24,567 bases of DNA from Priapulus caudatus (GCF_000485595.1 NW_014577503.1:86210-110776); one strand, 5' to 3'; numbered from the stretch's first letter, positions 11,501 through 18,029 are shown. Notes: generated from the letters alone by a model not told the origin. Numbers and translations are program-made.

Positions 11501-14500
11501 TACATAAATAGATGCTTTGTTTTTGATATCATGTTGAACCCTTAGCGTAAACGCCCAACTCTAACGCCCAACTCTAACGATATTTCAAGACTTCAAGCAG
11601 GATCTAGTTACTGGCAAATACACGCAGTATATTTTGATATTTTTGCCACATTCCGTTGGCTGTGGAAATTACAATCTGGTGTTGATTAGACACACAGACA
11701 GTATCTACAAAAACGTTGACAGGCTTAGTAATGTATATTGAGCATGCTGTCTGTTTTTGTCTCAAGGATTACAGAACTGTTGAGGGGCCTTCATGAAAAT
11801 TTACTAGGAATAAAAATTTACTAGAAGTTTGTGTAGCGACTGGAAAATGTGAAAAAAGGAGGGAACATGTCGCTTAGATCAAACAGCTACAATTTAGTGA
11901 GGGGACCACTTTATTGTTTTAATCACTTATTTATACAAACACATCAGAGACAGATGCTGTTATAAATGTCAAAATCAATATCAATTATAAATTTTTGTGA
12001 ATGTATATTATGTTGATCATACCCGACATATTCCATTCACACAGATATCGGTTGATTCAGCATTGCATCGTGTTCCATCTACGGCTGCTGCAAATTTGTA
12101 GTAGAACTTTTCTGTTCTCGGCCTACAATTTAAATCACACTCGGAGAGAGCTGCAACACAAAAATGTAATTATGCTTTAGTAACCCATATCATATTTTCA
12201 TCACACGCAACAAAAATTTATTGCCATCCGGACATCAATGAGCTGTTAACTGCATATTTCTGAAAAAACTGACATTTTGCAATCATTCCTCAGCAAAATT
12301 TTGTTGACGGTAAATAATTATGAATAGCACGCTCTAAAAAGATACATGATAATTTATCTACCGGAAGATTGCTCATTACAGACTGCACGCTTCTCAGCAT
12401 TACATGCTAGCAGCTGGTGAGCAGCGAGGAACCCAGGTGGCACGATCCCAGGGAATTCTGAATGCCACAAGAGCCTACACAACTTCACATTCCGCTGATC
12501 ATGATATGACCACCAAACCCAGTGCAATTTGCTTCAAGGCAAACGCAAATAATTAAGGCGTAGCCCAGTGTGAAGAAACAGAAAACAAGATAGACGAAGA
12601 TGAACTGGCAGAAATTTGATACAGATGACGTGCAAGGAAATCTAAAAAGTACTTTCATTTCTACACTTCATTCCCACTGGTGATCTTGTTTGAACCCTAT
12701 TAAAGGCTCACAATGCGCATCCAAACACTAATTTCTCCAGTACTAGACTAGCAATAACTTCGTGTCATGCATAATCACACTACCTTATGACAAAATAAAC
12801 TCTAGTTGCTCCCATTTCACTGCGCGTTTGCTTAAAACCCACAAGAAAGAGGTGAGAAAACTGGCATTCTGGCGCAAACGCCGACTGTTTGCTAAACAAA
12901 ATAGCCTCGAAGTGGTGACGTGACGTCACATGTTTTTATCTTTGCTGCGCCCGTACCGCTGTACCGCAGCACCGCTGTACCGCTGCACGGTTGCTTGGGG
13001 ATTGGGGAAACTGTCAACAACGTCGGAGAATTTCAACAACATTGGAGGTATTTTCAAAATACCTTTTATAAGACAACGTGCAGTGAAATGGGAGGAACTA
13101 GAGTTTATTTTGTCATAAGGTAGTGTGATTATGCATGCCACGAAGTATTTGCTGGTCTACTACTGGAGTAATTAGCGTTTGGATGCGCATTGTGAGCCTT
13201 TAACCAACATATATTACACATCTCCTGGTAGGTTTTGCTGCCTTTGCTGATCGGAGTCATTGTCATGAGAGAGCTTATAGGGTATCTAATCCTCCTTATA
13301 TATAGCTTAGTTAACTAGCTTAAACTTAGATGAGTCAGTAATATTTAAATTTGCTAAGACTGCTTATGAAACTTGGTTAGTGTCACACACATGAGGGCTG
13401 TTACAATGAGATCTAACATCTTGATTACAACCTATTTATTGCCAGAGTTGGGCCTAGGTCAAGTAGAAAAATTACGTAAAGAATGGTGCTTGCTGGCACA
13501 ACCTTTAAATTTAATTAATTGAAATTTAAAAGATGTTGACACATGCAGTACAACACGCAATTTTGTACCAATAAACCTATTGCGGGATCAGTCATGAATA
13601 GATTAGAAATGGAAATGAAGAAATTACATGGCAGTGTGACTTGTATTTTCAAACTTCGGGCATATATGTGTAGCCTTTAATTACCTATATTTATTTCCAA
13701 AACATAAATACGTTTGCTTATACAATGTATGCAGACCATGTCCTAGCGATTCGTTACTCTGGTGAGACTGCAGTGCATGCTTTGACGTGCATACCTATTG
13801 CCAAATCAGAGAAAACAACATGACAGCAAATGCCAGTGAATTAGATTTACACATACCATTTGCATAGGGAATCCACTCATACGTTTGGTTCTGGAAAGGT
13901 GTGCTGTCATATTTGGCACATTGCTCGTCCCTAAAGTCTTTAGAGCCTGAAGGACAATCCTACAAAGAGGCAAATGCAATAATAAACTAAAAATGTCAAT
14001 GCAATGTTATTCCTACACGTTTTATTTAAATGAACAAACTCTCAACATTTGTCTACCTAGACATGCAACAAAAACATGCAACAAACTAAGGACAACTAAA
14101 CAAAGGAAGAAACTTCTAATTGCATGTACGGGCACAATGAGTACATTATTTAATTATCCTGCTCTAAAATGTGATGTGTAAGAGCATGACAAATAATACC
14201 AGCCTAGAAATAAGATCCAGTAAACGTGTCGGAACATACTAGGATATATAGAAGACCCACATCAGACAGTTGTCAACTGTCTTAATAATGTTTAATCTTG
14301 GTTTTGGCCCAAAATTAAATTTGTGAGACAACATTCAATTTGCAACATTCAAATTGCAACTTTCTATTCCCACTCTACAAAGATGTCGTGACATCTGCAA
14401 TATTCCTTGAATTATGATGCGTACAATTGTGAGTTTTACAGTTTCTTTTTCAAGACTGAGATTCAATCAGGGTACAATTTATTATTCATAGATGACTTTA

Positions 14501-16830
14501 CTGTGATTTGCCATAGCTACACCTTCAACGTTACTACTCATTTGCTTTGAAAACTGCTCACCTGAATTTGACAGGACTTGTAAATTTTACTGGCTCCTGT
14601 GCAGTCAGCACTTCCATCTGATCTGAAATAACAGATTAAAACCATGTAGCAATGACAGACTGGCAATAACAGCACAGACGTGTAAAGGTGGGGTAATAGA
14701 CAAGTTCCATGTTCGATTAAACCTGTATTAACATGAACTACAAATCAATAACTAAGCCATCGATGTGACTGTTTTTGAAACAGCCATGCAAGAGAATTCA
14801 ACATTTTGGCAAGATACTGCAGGTTAATTTCGATAGCAAGGCCAAGCTTATGGAAACACATGCGAGAAATAGAAACTTATTACAGGAATGTAAAAAGACA
14901 TTTTTTAACTATCTATAATCTTCTTTAGCATTCTCAACAGGTTCTTATTCGCCGTGTGTTTTAGGGTCTAATTACTCAGTTATCCAACAATGGGCAAGAT
15001 AATTTGATTGTATCTTAAATCGCCCCCACGATTTTCACAACGAGCATTAGAAGCATGTAATATCAAGCCACAATGGCCACGTCCGAATGCCAGCATCAGA
15101 TATCCACAGAATTGTTATAGGCTACAATTCAGATAGACGCAAAGAAATATTATATCTGTTTAATCACTCATTTTGTTCTGATATATCAATTGGTTATATC
15201 AAATGATGCCTGTCTAGTGAGTTTTCTTCGTTACTGGGTAACATAGAAACAAAAATAGAACTCCTAAAATAACAAACATGAGTATTCAATGCCAATGGCA
15301 GCTCATCATGATATGTATAAAAAACGAAGTTGTAAGTAACAAAACAGTGCGTTGGTCTTACTATGCCAGCAAGTCCCAGCTATTTAGGTAGGATAGCTCC
15401 TGTCATCATTATATGGATCGTAACAGGCAAACATTACAATCAACATTTCTGCATAATGCAATACAAGGTCATTATTCATTAAGTGAAATATTGCCAATGA
15501 CAATATATTGAGATACCATCAATATTAATTACATTATTAACAATATAATCAAGACCATCATAATCGACACAATATATCTATAAGTATAGGGCTATTCATA
15601 ATATCCCTATACTATGATGCTCCTCGTATAATCACTGATTCAAAGTAACAGACTTAAATTGATTACGTCACGAATTTTCTATGGTAAAATTTGTAAAATT
15701 TTTGTTGCCATTTTTTTACATTAAAAGTAAGAAGTTAAGAACTAACGGGACTAAACGTATCGTCAAATTCTTACCTGATAAGATTGTTTCTCAACTAGTT
15801 AAAAATCCAAAAAACTTGGACGATTTCATATTGTGTTCCTAACATAAATTGCTTGTTATGGGCTATGTATGAGTCACGAGTGTATGTTCACATCAAACAA
15901 TATAGTAAAATAAGAAGTATAATGCAGCAATTTAACCATAAAAAGTTAACAGAATTACTTTGACGATACGGCGACGTTATCACTTTAATAATAACTAATG
16001 GTCACTATCAGAAATGCACTAACTAGTGTCAAACGCATAGATGCGGATGTAGATATAGATCTTGAACAACAGCAAAACATAGCTTGTTATCTAGAGCGCA
16101 ATAGAAAATGCATAGTATGGGTATTATCAGGAGTAGATAATAGGGAATTATATACTATTAATTCCGTATTATCTACTCCTGGTATTATGTAGATACAATA
16201 ATATATAACCCAAACACAGCCTGGGTAGGTGTTCCCCTACCCCCGTGTTTGGGTTACATTATTGTATCTAGGGTATCATGGAGATAGTGGAGAAGGCTCT
16301 GGAGAGATCAATACATGTATAACACATGTCAGCTTGCTAAGTAGAAGACAACTAGACGAATTAGTGGCAGTCACGACTCTGGTTGCTATATGATGGTACC
16401 ATCGTGTATATCGAAATAAAAAACCGCACCATGTGAATAACGTTTTAGGCATTTCCTTCTGTCTACTAACACACCCACCCATCAGGTGTGATGCTAAAAA
16501 AAGAATATACACTAATTGTCACTATTAATAGTTTTATGAACGGTTTCACTCACCTTGCATTTACAGGTACATACTACATACTAGGGCACCAGCCAGATTA
16601 ATCTGAATATCACCTGAGAACGCGTTGATAGCGAAGACTTACCTGGTCGATAAACATTTTCGATGGTGATACGTGATTCCACCACCACATGATCGCGAGC
16701 ATGGTGACTCCCCGGACCAAGGACCCCATGCCCCGGAGTCCGGCCCGCTCCTATCCACAATATACTCCCTCGTTAGTAAACGCGGGTCCGGTGACCGCTT
16801 CGTTCGCACATGTGAAGCGAGATGTGTATC
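750..16830 (-). CDS. PAPLN: papilin-like secreted matrix glycoprotein, 24 exons, both ends missing
   Basis: Exons in transcript order: 16830-16643, 14622-14562, 13959-13857, 12150-12023, 10773-10650, 10259-10179, 9606-9434, 8792-8660, 8282-8138, 7968-7863, 7605-7498, 7174-6998, 6588-6415, 5991-5806, 5515-5374, 5156-5027, 4805-4682, 4478-4035, 3760-3545, 3399-3201, 2381-2199, 2033-1651, 1420-1201, 929-750. All junctions are AG/GT and all phases agree, giving about 1,369 residues. Domains: linker 1-34, TSR1 35-86, ADAMTS Cys-rich about 84-200, spacer about 201-320, TSR2-7 about 322-676, nine GCC cassettes about 681-1300 separated by mucin-like stretches (about 800-981 and 1108-1240), Kunitz about 1311-1361. 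Papilins are secreted basement-membrane proteins; the ADAMTS-like modules carry no protease domain. The signal-peptide exon and the 3' end are not seen. ADAMTS-like proteins are the main alternative, but the GCC cassettes plus Kunitz domain favour papilin. Confidence 0.93.
1126..1172. repeat. near-perfect hairpin with CAGGGGT terminus (hairpin family copy 1)
   Basis: The arm ATATCAGGGGTTAATAATGA at 1126-1145, continuing to 1148, pairs with 1150-1172 at 21 of 23 positions with a one-base centre. It lies 28 nt into the intron after exon 23. The terminal motif is shared with hairpins at 16121-16190 and 17966-18029. Confidence 0.8.
1201..1420 (-). CDS. PAPLN: papilin exon 23: GCC cassettes 8 and 9
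   Basis: It encodes CSVSQWGCCMDGVRPAIGP and CRNSLFGCCEDGMNEAQGP, followed by MTTTAAAT. The donor is GTATGT after 1201. The acceptor GCAAACAG at 1421 has a poor pyrimidine tract but is the only one giving phase 0 with exon 22. The frame also stays open for some distance upstream, so the 5' boundary is less certain than the cassettes. Confidence 0.86.
1651..2033 (-). CDS. PAPLN: papilin exon 22: second mucin-like stretch with 14-residue repeats
   Basis: The acceptor is AATCACAG and the donor GTGAGC. It encodes 128 codons without Cys, dominated by Thr, Glu, Met and Val. A 42-nt (14-codon) unit built on TGTEGMATATVQMT recurs about five times across 1769-1979. Several NVT sequons are present. It acts as a repeat-expandable, probably O-glycosylated spacer between cassettes 7 and 8. 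It starts in phase 1 and ends in phase 0. Confidence 0.88.
2199..2381 (-). CDS. PAPLN: papilin exon 21: linker and GCC cassette 7
   Basis: The acceptor is TGCTCAG and the donor GTAAGA. It encodes a Gly/Asp-rich linker with two Cys (GSAMGCIGLDEAGSGCIPD), then CEESEFGCCPDGITIAL and ending ENCPI. The tail of this cassette lacks the usual AxGP residues, so it is one of the more diverged copies. It is phase 1 at both ends. Confidence 0.88.
2394..3180. other. intron between exons 20 and 21 with tandem repeats
   Basis: No coding sequence seen. It contains two tandem blocks: an approximately 58-bp unit repeated twice at 2757-2870 (shared core ACTGTCACCTCTA), and 30-bp units at 3061-3142. A related TTTTCAAGGAC stretch at 2700-2726 suggests both TTCAAGGAC tracts belong to one dispersed repeat. 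Confidence 0.65.
3061..3142. repeat. 30-bp tandem repeat, TTCAAGGACTTTTCAAGGAC core
   Basis: Nearly three copies with an exact 30-bp period start at 3061, 3091 and 3121, each with TCCTCTCAAA between TTCAAGGAC pairs. Two partial related copies lie at 3022-3040 and 2700-2726. It lies inside an intron of the papilin gene. Confidence 0.8.
3201..3399 (-). CDS. PAPLN: papilin exon 20: GCC cassettes 5 and 6
   Basis: The acceptor is TTTAAAG. It encodes CIETPYGCCPDGVTAAASHD and, further on, CASTAFGCCLDNISAAAGP. Two donors give the same phase: GTACGT after 3201 (used here) and GTGGGT after 3213. They differ by four residues, GGFI/S versus none. Reading through both reaches a stop about 11 codons on, so an unspliced short isoform would end here. 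Confidence 0.88.
3545..3760 (-). CDS. PAPLN: papilin exon 19: mucin-like stretch continued
   Basis: The acceptor is CACACAG and the donor GTATAT. It is a 72-codon phase 0-0 exon with no Cys. It is rich in Thr, Val, Ser and Met and carries a repeated DTMVT motif (EPDTMVTKMTDTDTMVTQVT). The exon is supported mainly by its open frame, its Thr-rich composition and phase continuity with exons 18 and 20. Confidence 0.82.
3800..4034. other. intron between exons 18 and 19, no feature
   Basis: AT-rich intronic DNA between the two mucin-like exons. No repeat or coding signal noticed. Confidence 0.5.
4035..4478 (-). CDS. PAPLN: papilin exon 18: GCC cassette 4 and first mucin-like stretch
   Basis: The acceptor is GCCTGTAG and the donor GTGATC. 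This is a 148-codon phase 0-0 exon. It opens with GDEGEGC (end of cassette 3), then CETSSYGCCADGVTAASGP (cassette 4), then about 100 residues rich in Thr, Ser, Glu and Met. The stretch includes three copies of an 8-residue unit, TETPVDMS, in a 24-nt period near 4224-4297. The composition suggests an extended, heavily O-glycosylated spacer. It also contains NDT and NMT sequons. Confidence 0.88.
4682..4805 (-). CDS. PAPLN: papilin exon 17: GCC cassette 2 end and cassette 3 start
   Basis: The acceptor is AATGTAG and the donor GTACTG. It encodes YGCCMDGITAAAGPFKKGC, then CNESRFGCCPDGITPAK. Joined to exon 16 it completes CNETAYGCC. The shared xxAAxGPxxxGC tail marks the canonical cassette. It ends in phase 0. 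Confidence 0.9.
5027..5156 (-). CDS. PAPLN: papilin exon 16: GCC cassette 1 and start of cassette 2
   Basis: The acceptor is ATTGTAG and the donor GTATGT. It encodes DVLMPVEGCHKSKFGCCEDG, then VTPAKPNRENC, then GIPCNETA. The C-x4-F-G-C-C-x-D-G motif starts the cassette series typical of papilin. It ends two bases into a codon completed by exon 17, so cassette 2 spans the junction. Confidence 0.88.
5374..5515 (-). CDS. PAPLN: papilin exon 15: TSR7 body
   Basis: The acceptor is TTCTGCAG. It encodes CSVPCGGGVRKREVMCLSDG, then CDPNDRPFDNEPCNQNACDE. This completes TSR7, the last thrombospondin repeat. The proposed donor at 5373 is GTTGAT, a weak match. It is chosen because its phase (1) joins exon 16 in frame and the reading frame then meets a stop almost at once. 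Confidence 0.88.
5806..5991 (-). CDS. PAPLN: papilin exon 14: TSR6 body and TSR7 start
   Basis: The acceptor is GCTTCAG and the donor GTACGG. This is a 62-codon phase 0-0 exon: CSGTCGKGVQTRHVMCVAAS, then DCMNEPCE and AVWFTGPWAL. CSGTCG keeps the O-fucosylation consensus. It has the same design as the two preceding exons, each beginning at the first Cys of a TSR. Confidence 0.92.
5992..6414. other. intron between exons 13 and 14, no feature
   Basis: AT-rich intronic sequence with a short poly-T run near 6221-6230. No coding similarity or repeat structure noticed. Confidence 0.5.
6415..6588 (-). CDS. PAPLN: papilin exon 13: TSR5 body and TSR6 start
   Basis: The acceptor is TACTGCAG and the donor GTAAGT. 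This is a 58-codon phase 0-0 exon: CDACGQTKQSRDVICVSKKG, then CPVMSPKCE and AAWHMSEWST. The first loop, CDAC, is one residue shorter than the usual CxxxC, so TSR5 is a divergent repeat. The upstream intron holds a 150-bp tandem duplication. Confidence 0.91.
6627..6915. repeat. 150-bp tandem duplication in intron
   Basis: The segment starting GTAATGGTTCTTTCAAAAGA at 6627 recurs at 6777, an offset of exactly 150 bp. About 138 bp match per copy up to ACAAAATG. The copies differ by a few substitutions and small indels (for example, TCAA is missing from the second copy). It lies in the intron between exons 12 and 13. Confidence 0.88.
6998..7174 (-). CDS. PAPLN: papilin exon 12: TSR4 body and TSR5 start
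   Basis: The acceptor is TATATAG and the donor GTAATC. This is a 59-codon phase 0-0 exon. It opens at CDKMCGKGEQTRTLTC, closes TSR4 with CDAGPCE, and starts TSR5 with GLEWMTSEWTE. It contains NDT and NRT sequons. CDKMC lacks the O-fucose acceptor residue. Confidence 0.92.
7498..7605 (-). CDS. PAPLN: papilin exon 11: TSR3 end and TSR4 start
   Basis: The acceptor is ATTGCAG and the donor GTAAGT. It encodes VLEQQCVDADGEKPTYKQEC, NVDEMCP and then HWQASKWGP. The last part begins TSR4, with the intron placed exactly before its first Cys. It is phase 0 at both ends. Confidence 0.92.
7863..7968 (-). CDS. PAPLN: papilin exon 10: TSR3 first half
   Basis: The acceptor is TTTTGCAG and the donor GTATGC. 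It encodes WYLGEWEECSNPCGGGLQ, then FRIVYCQQQAKHG. This is the opening of TSR3. The CSNPC sequence has Pro where POFUT2 would need Ser or Thr. It ends in phase 0. Confidence 0.92.
8138..8282 (-). CDS. PAPLN: papilin exon 9: TSR2 body, two candidate donors
   Basis: The acceptor is TTTCAG at 8283-8288. It encodes GIQTRPVYCARTIGYDTVSE, a Cys-bearing middle, and EQSCHTQACPA, a complete TSR2. Two donors 18 nt apart keep the same phase: GTAGAC after 8138, used for this span, and GTATAA after 8156. The longer form adds six residues with an NCT sequon. Both join exon 10 in frame. Confidence 0.88.
8535..8617. repeat. compound trinucleotide repeat (ATT)n(ACT)n(TTA)n
   Basis: A run of ATT units is followed by about ten ACT units and another run of TTA/ATT units. 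It lies in the intron between exons 8 and 9, roughly 40 nt downstream of the exon 8 donor. Confidence 0.92.
8660..8792 (-). CDS. PAPLN: papilin exon 8: spacer end and start of TSR2
   Basis: The acceptor is TTTTCAG and the donor GTAAGC. It encodes LLLQEANPGVIYEYSIPLG, then YAWIYDGWGECSQTCGG. The Q-x-x-NPG-x-x-YEY-x-x-P motif ends the ADAMTS spacer, and the W-x4-W-x-x-CSxTCGG segment opens TSR2 with an O-fucosylation consensus. It ends in phase 1. A compound trinucleotide repeat lies about 40 nt into the downstream intron. Confidence 0.92.
9125..9415. mobile_element. 291-bp TIR element with internal telomere-type repeats, copy 1
   Basis: The terminal inverted repeats start GCAGATGGGGTCGTTGTCGT and are identical for about 38 bp. 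The element is bounded by the 9-bp direct repeat GTAGGTTAT at 9116-9124 and 9416-9424, a target-site duplication. Inside lie 19 consecutive TTAGGG or CTAGGG hexamers (9222-9335). There is no coding capacity. A 9-bp duplication is common for Mutator-like elements, but the superfamily is inferred only from that. It lies in the intron after papilin exon 7, 18 nt from the donor. A second copy is at 22013-22240. Confidence 0.93.
9222..9335 (+). repeat. 19 telomere-type hexamers (TTAGGG with CTAGGG variants)
   Basis: The order is five TTAGGG, two CTAGGG, three TTAGGG, four CTAGGG, five TTAGGG, without interruption. The blockwise variants suggest internal segmental duplication after insertion or in the source element. 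The tract is contained entirely within the TIR element. Confidence 0.95.
9434..9606 (-). CDS. PAPLN: papilin exon 7: spacer middle
   Basis: The acceptor is GTCTAG at 9607-9612 and the donor GTATGA at 9428-9433. It encodes AIRDIHGTYYLNGEWRIDSS through FYYKRTPHGFHAPEQLDALG and LFIV. YYLNGxW and the aromatic Y-x-R segment are typical of spacer domains. A TIR element sits only 18 nt downstream of the donor (9125-9415), with its target duplication between element and donor. Confidence 0.92.
9613..10172. other. intron between exons 6 and 7, no feature
   Basis: AT-rich intron of papilin. No repeat structure or coding similarity noticed beyond the splice sites. Confidence 0.5.
10179..10259 (-). CDS. 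PAPLN: papilin exon 6: spacer start
   Basis: An 81-base exon between GTTCAG and GTATGA. It encodes GYNDMIIIPGGATNIHLRER and a short continuation. The IPxGATNIxxxE string is the conserved opening of the ADAMTS spacer (beta-sandwich) domain. It is phase 1 at both ends. Confidence 0.92.
10265..10644. other. intron between exons 5 and 6, no feature
   Basis: AT-rich intronic DNA with no recognisable element. Confidence 0.5.
10650..10773 (-). CDS. PAPLN: papilin exon 5: end of Cys-rich region
   Basis: The acceptor is TTCTAG and the donor GTAAAT. It encodes PVGCDKLLGSSAKEDKCREC, then GGDGSTCKTVEGLFD. The VGCDxxLGSxxxxDxCxxCGGDGSxC pattern is the closing motif of the ADAMTS Cys-rich region. It ends in phase 1. 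Confidence 0.93.
10780..12016. other. 1.2-kb intron between exons 4 and 5 with purine-rich tract
   Basis: The plus strand from about 10905 to 11095 is strongly purine-rich (GGAAAAGAAAG-type). Further on, the 11-bp unit CGCCCAACTCTAA is directly repeated near 11549-11578. No coding sequence was found in the rest. Confidence 0.6.
12023..12150 (-). CDS. PAPLN: papilin exon 4: Cys-rich region core
   Basis: The acceptor is TGTTGCAG (12151 onward) and the donor GTATGA. The translation includes SECDLNCRPRTEKFYYKF, VDGTRCN and DICVNGICR. The C-x-L-N-C-R-P, VDGTxC and DxCVxGxCR series is the standard ADAMTS Cys-rich signature. It ends in phase 0 after the CR residues. Confidence 0.93.
12151..13856. 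other. 1.7-kb intron between exons 3 and 4
   Basis: It contains the TTAA-flanked TIR element at 12704-13199. The remaining DNA (12160-12699 and 13204-13850) is AT-rich, with a short palindrome around 13508-13530, and shows no coding similarity. Confidence 0.6.
12704..13199. mobile_element. 496-bp long-TIR element flanked by TTAA
   Basis: The left arm begins AGGCTCACAATGCGCATCCA at 12704 and runs about 130 bp. The right arm is its reverse complement with about 10% mismatch and ends at 13199. Both ends abut TTAA (12700-12703 and 13200-13203), the duplication typical of piggyBac and Kolobok elements. The centre holds a short ACCGCTGTACCGC tandem run (12954-12987) and no transposase. It is probably a non-autonomous foldback-like element in a papilin intron. 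Confidence 0.9.
13857..13959 (-). CDS. PAPLN: papilin exon 3: Cys-rich region start
   Basis: The acceptor is TTTGTAG and the donor GTATGT at 13851-13856. The exon encodes DCPSGSKDFRDEQCAKYD followed by FQNQTYEWIPYAN. The FRxEQC core is a hallmark of the ADAMTS/papilin Cys-rich region directly after TSR1. It contains an NQT N-glycosylation sequon. It starts in phase 0 and ends in phase 1. Confidence 0.92.
13966..14556. other. intron between exons 2 and 3, no feature
   Basis: AT-rich intronic sequence. A plus-strand open frame at 13993-14181 has no recognisable domain and AT-driven composition, so it is not called. Confidence 0.5.
14562..14622 (-). CDS. PAPLN: papilin exon 2: second half of TSR1
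   Basis: A 61-base exon between TTTCAG (14623-14628) and GTGAGC. One base completes the Arg codon left by the previous exon, then it reads SDGSADCTGASKIYKSCQIQ. This is the C-terminal part of TSR1 and matches the papilin/ADAMTSL pattern in which a DG-x-x-DC-x-G segment precedes a KSC motif. It ends in phase 0. Confidence 0.9.
16121..16190. repeat. hairpin with CAGGAGT terminus (hairpin family copy 2)
   Basis: The left arm TATCAGGAGTAGATAATAGG at 16124-16143 continues to about 16153 and pairs with the arm ending ATCTACTCCTGGTATTAT. The stem is about 30 bp with few mismatches. It abuts the next inverted-repeat element directly on its right. Confidence 0.85.
16192..16268. mobile_element. 77-bp palindromic element flanked by TA
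   Basis: The arms GATACAATAAT...AACCCAAACAC and their complement GTGTTTGGGTTACATTATTG continue to TATC and form a stem of about 34 bp closed by GGGTAGG/CTACCC. TA dinucleotides flank both ends (16190-16191 and 16269-16270), which fits a Tc1/mariner-type short MITE, though two bases are weak evidence. Confidence 0.75.
16643..16830 (-). CDS. PAPLN: papilin exon 1 of window: basic linker and start of TSR1
   Basis: The acceptor is TTTCAG at 16831-16836 and the donor is GTAAGT at 16637-16642. The exon starts in phase 0 and ends after two bases of an Arg codon. It encodes a basic linker with VRTKRSPD, where KR could be a proprotein-convertase site, then WGPWSGESPCSRSCGGG, the start of the first thrombospondin type-1 repeat. 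WGPW fits the WxxW C-mannosylation motif and CSRSCG fits the O-fucosylation consensus CxxS/TCG. It is not the first coding exon, because it opens at an acceptor and lacks a signal peptide. Confidence 0.9.
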
Positions 16831-16836
16831 CTGAAA

Positions 16837-17960
16837 TCAAATGCTACAATTAGAAACTGCATCCATTTGCAGGCAGAAGGTGGCGATGTGATAAAGCTGA
16901 AGAAAAACGTATTGAATTAGTTGGTATTTGAATTGCACGAGATGACTCGTGAAAGCTTACATTTCATGTGCCAATTTGAAACTTATCGCAATATTATTTT
17001 AATGTTACCATTCACCTTTTATGGTCAAAGGACGACGTTACAACCTGTTTTCCCATTATTTTAAATAACACATAATAATAATCGGTGGAAGAAACTTAGT
17101 CTCTCCTCTATTTTCATCCACTCACCCGCTATTTATATATGCTATATATATAGCTACCAGCGAAATTCTAAGTGGCAGGATAATGTCATGATATACCATC
17201 TTCAATAATGGTCGATAAATATGTCAATTAATAGCATATAGCTATCACGTTCACATAGCTTGTGTCGCAATACATTGGCTACATAGTACATGCTCCTTGA
17301 TGCATATATATGATACTGAAGGCTTGTTCGCAAATGTTTTTCCAGTACAGAGTTGGAAATGGTATATGTACAATATCATCAGGGTCTATATTATCTTACT
17401 CCTGATATCATTAATCATCATGATCGTGGGATATAACCAAGTTTACACAAGCGCTAAACTACAGGTTACGAAACATTACGCAACTTTTACTTGTGGTTCG
17501 GTTTGATATATTACCAGCAGTTGGCTGTTTCAGAGCGACTTAGATATCCTGTTTGTGTTATGGCTGGTGCGGTGACTAGAGAGCGACGGTGGTACGTGCG
17601 CGCGCATGCAAGGAGGACTGTATGGCTATGTAGCATATCAACACTATGAAGTCAAATCTGGAAATTCCAGACTATATAGCGGAACATTAGGCAACTGTTT
17701 GGGCTACTGACGTGTAAAATAGCGAGATGTTTGCGCATCTGCTCATAGGATAGTGTTAAACTGACAGTCAGGCTATATAACCTTCGTTGGACACATGGCT
17801 TTTTAGTTGACGGCTGCGTTCTATGTCGAGCCCCTTTACACAACGTTGCACAGTAGTGACTTCGCATGTAGTATGCACACACGGGCAGTCTACTGATGCC
17901 CGCCCAAATCAGCGACCATGAACTATTAGTCTTGTCTCGGTACAGAAAATATACATATAT
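16837..17960. other. upstream region of papilin; first coding exon not identified
   Basis: This should contain, or precede, the signal-peptide exon and promoter of papilin. I looked for a minus-strand Met-led hydrophobic segment with a phase-0 donor and found none convincing. The DNA is AT-rich. A degenerate hairpin-like segment (ATCAGGGTC with TTACTCCTGAT) lies at about 17378-17408. Confidence 0.45.
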
Positions 17961-17965
17961 ACAGG

Positions 17966-18029
17966 ACTCAGGAGTGAATAATAGAGATTTATTCTAGAGA
18001 TAATAAAGATGTATTATTCACTCCTGATA
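17966..18029. repeat. hairpin with CAGGAGT terminus (hairpin family copy 3)
   Basis: The left arm TCAGGAGTGAATAATAGAGA at 17968-17987 pairs with TATTATTCACTCCTGATAT at the right. It has the same design and terminus as the hairpins at 1126-1172 and 16121-16190, while the inner arm sequence differs. Confidence 0.85.

Larger units (their letters stand above)
14623..16642. other. 2-kb intron between exons 1 and 2
   Basis: Mostly AT-rich DNA with no coding signal. A small palindrome (AGTATAGGG and CCCTATACT) lies at about 15586-15616. Two adjacent inverted-repeat elements lie at 16121-16268 and are listed separately. Confidence 0.6.

Noticed and set aside
17297-17506. Plus-strand 69-residue frame with a hydrophobic segment as a small membrane protein
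   Set aside because: AT-driven composition, overlap with a degenerate hairpin, no homology recognised and no supporting neighbouring exons.
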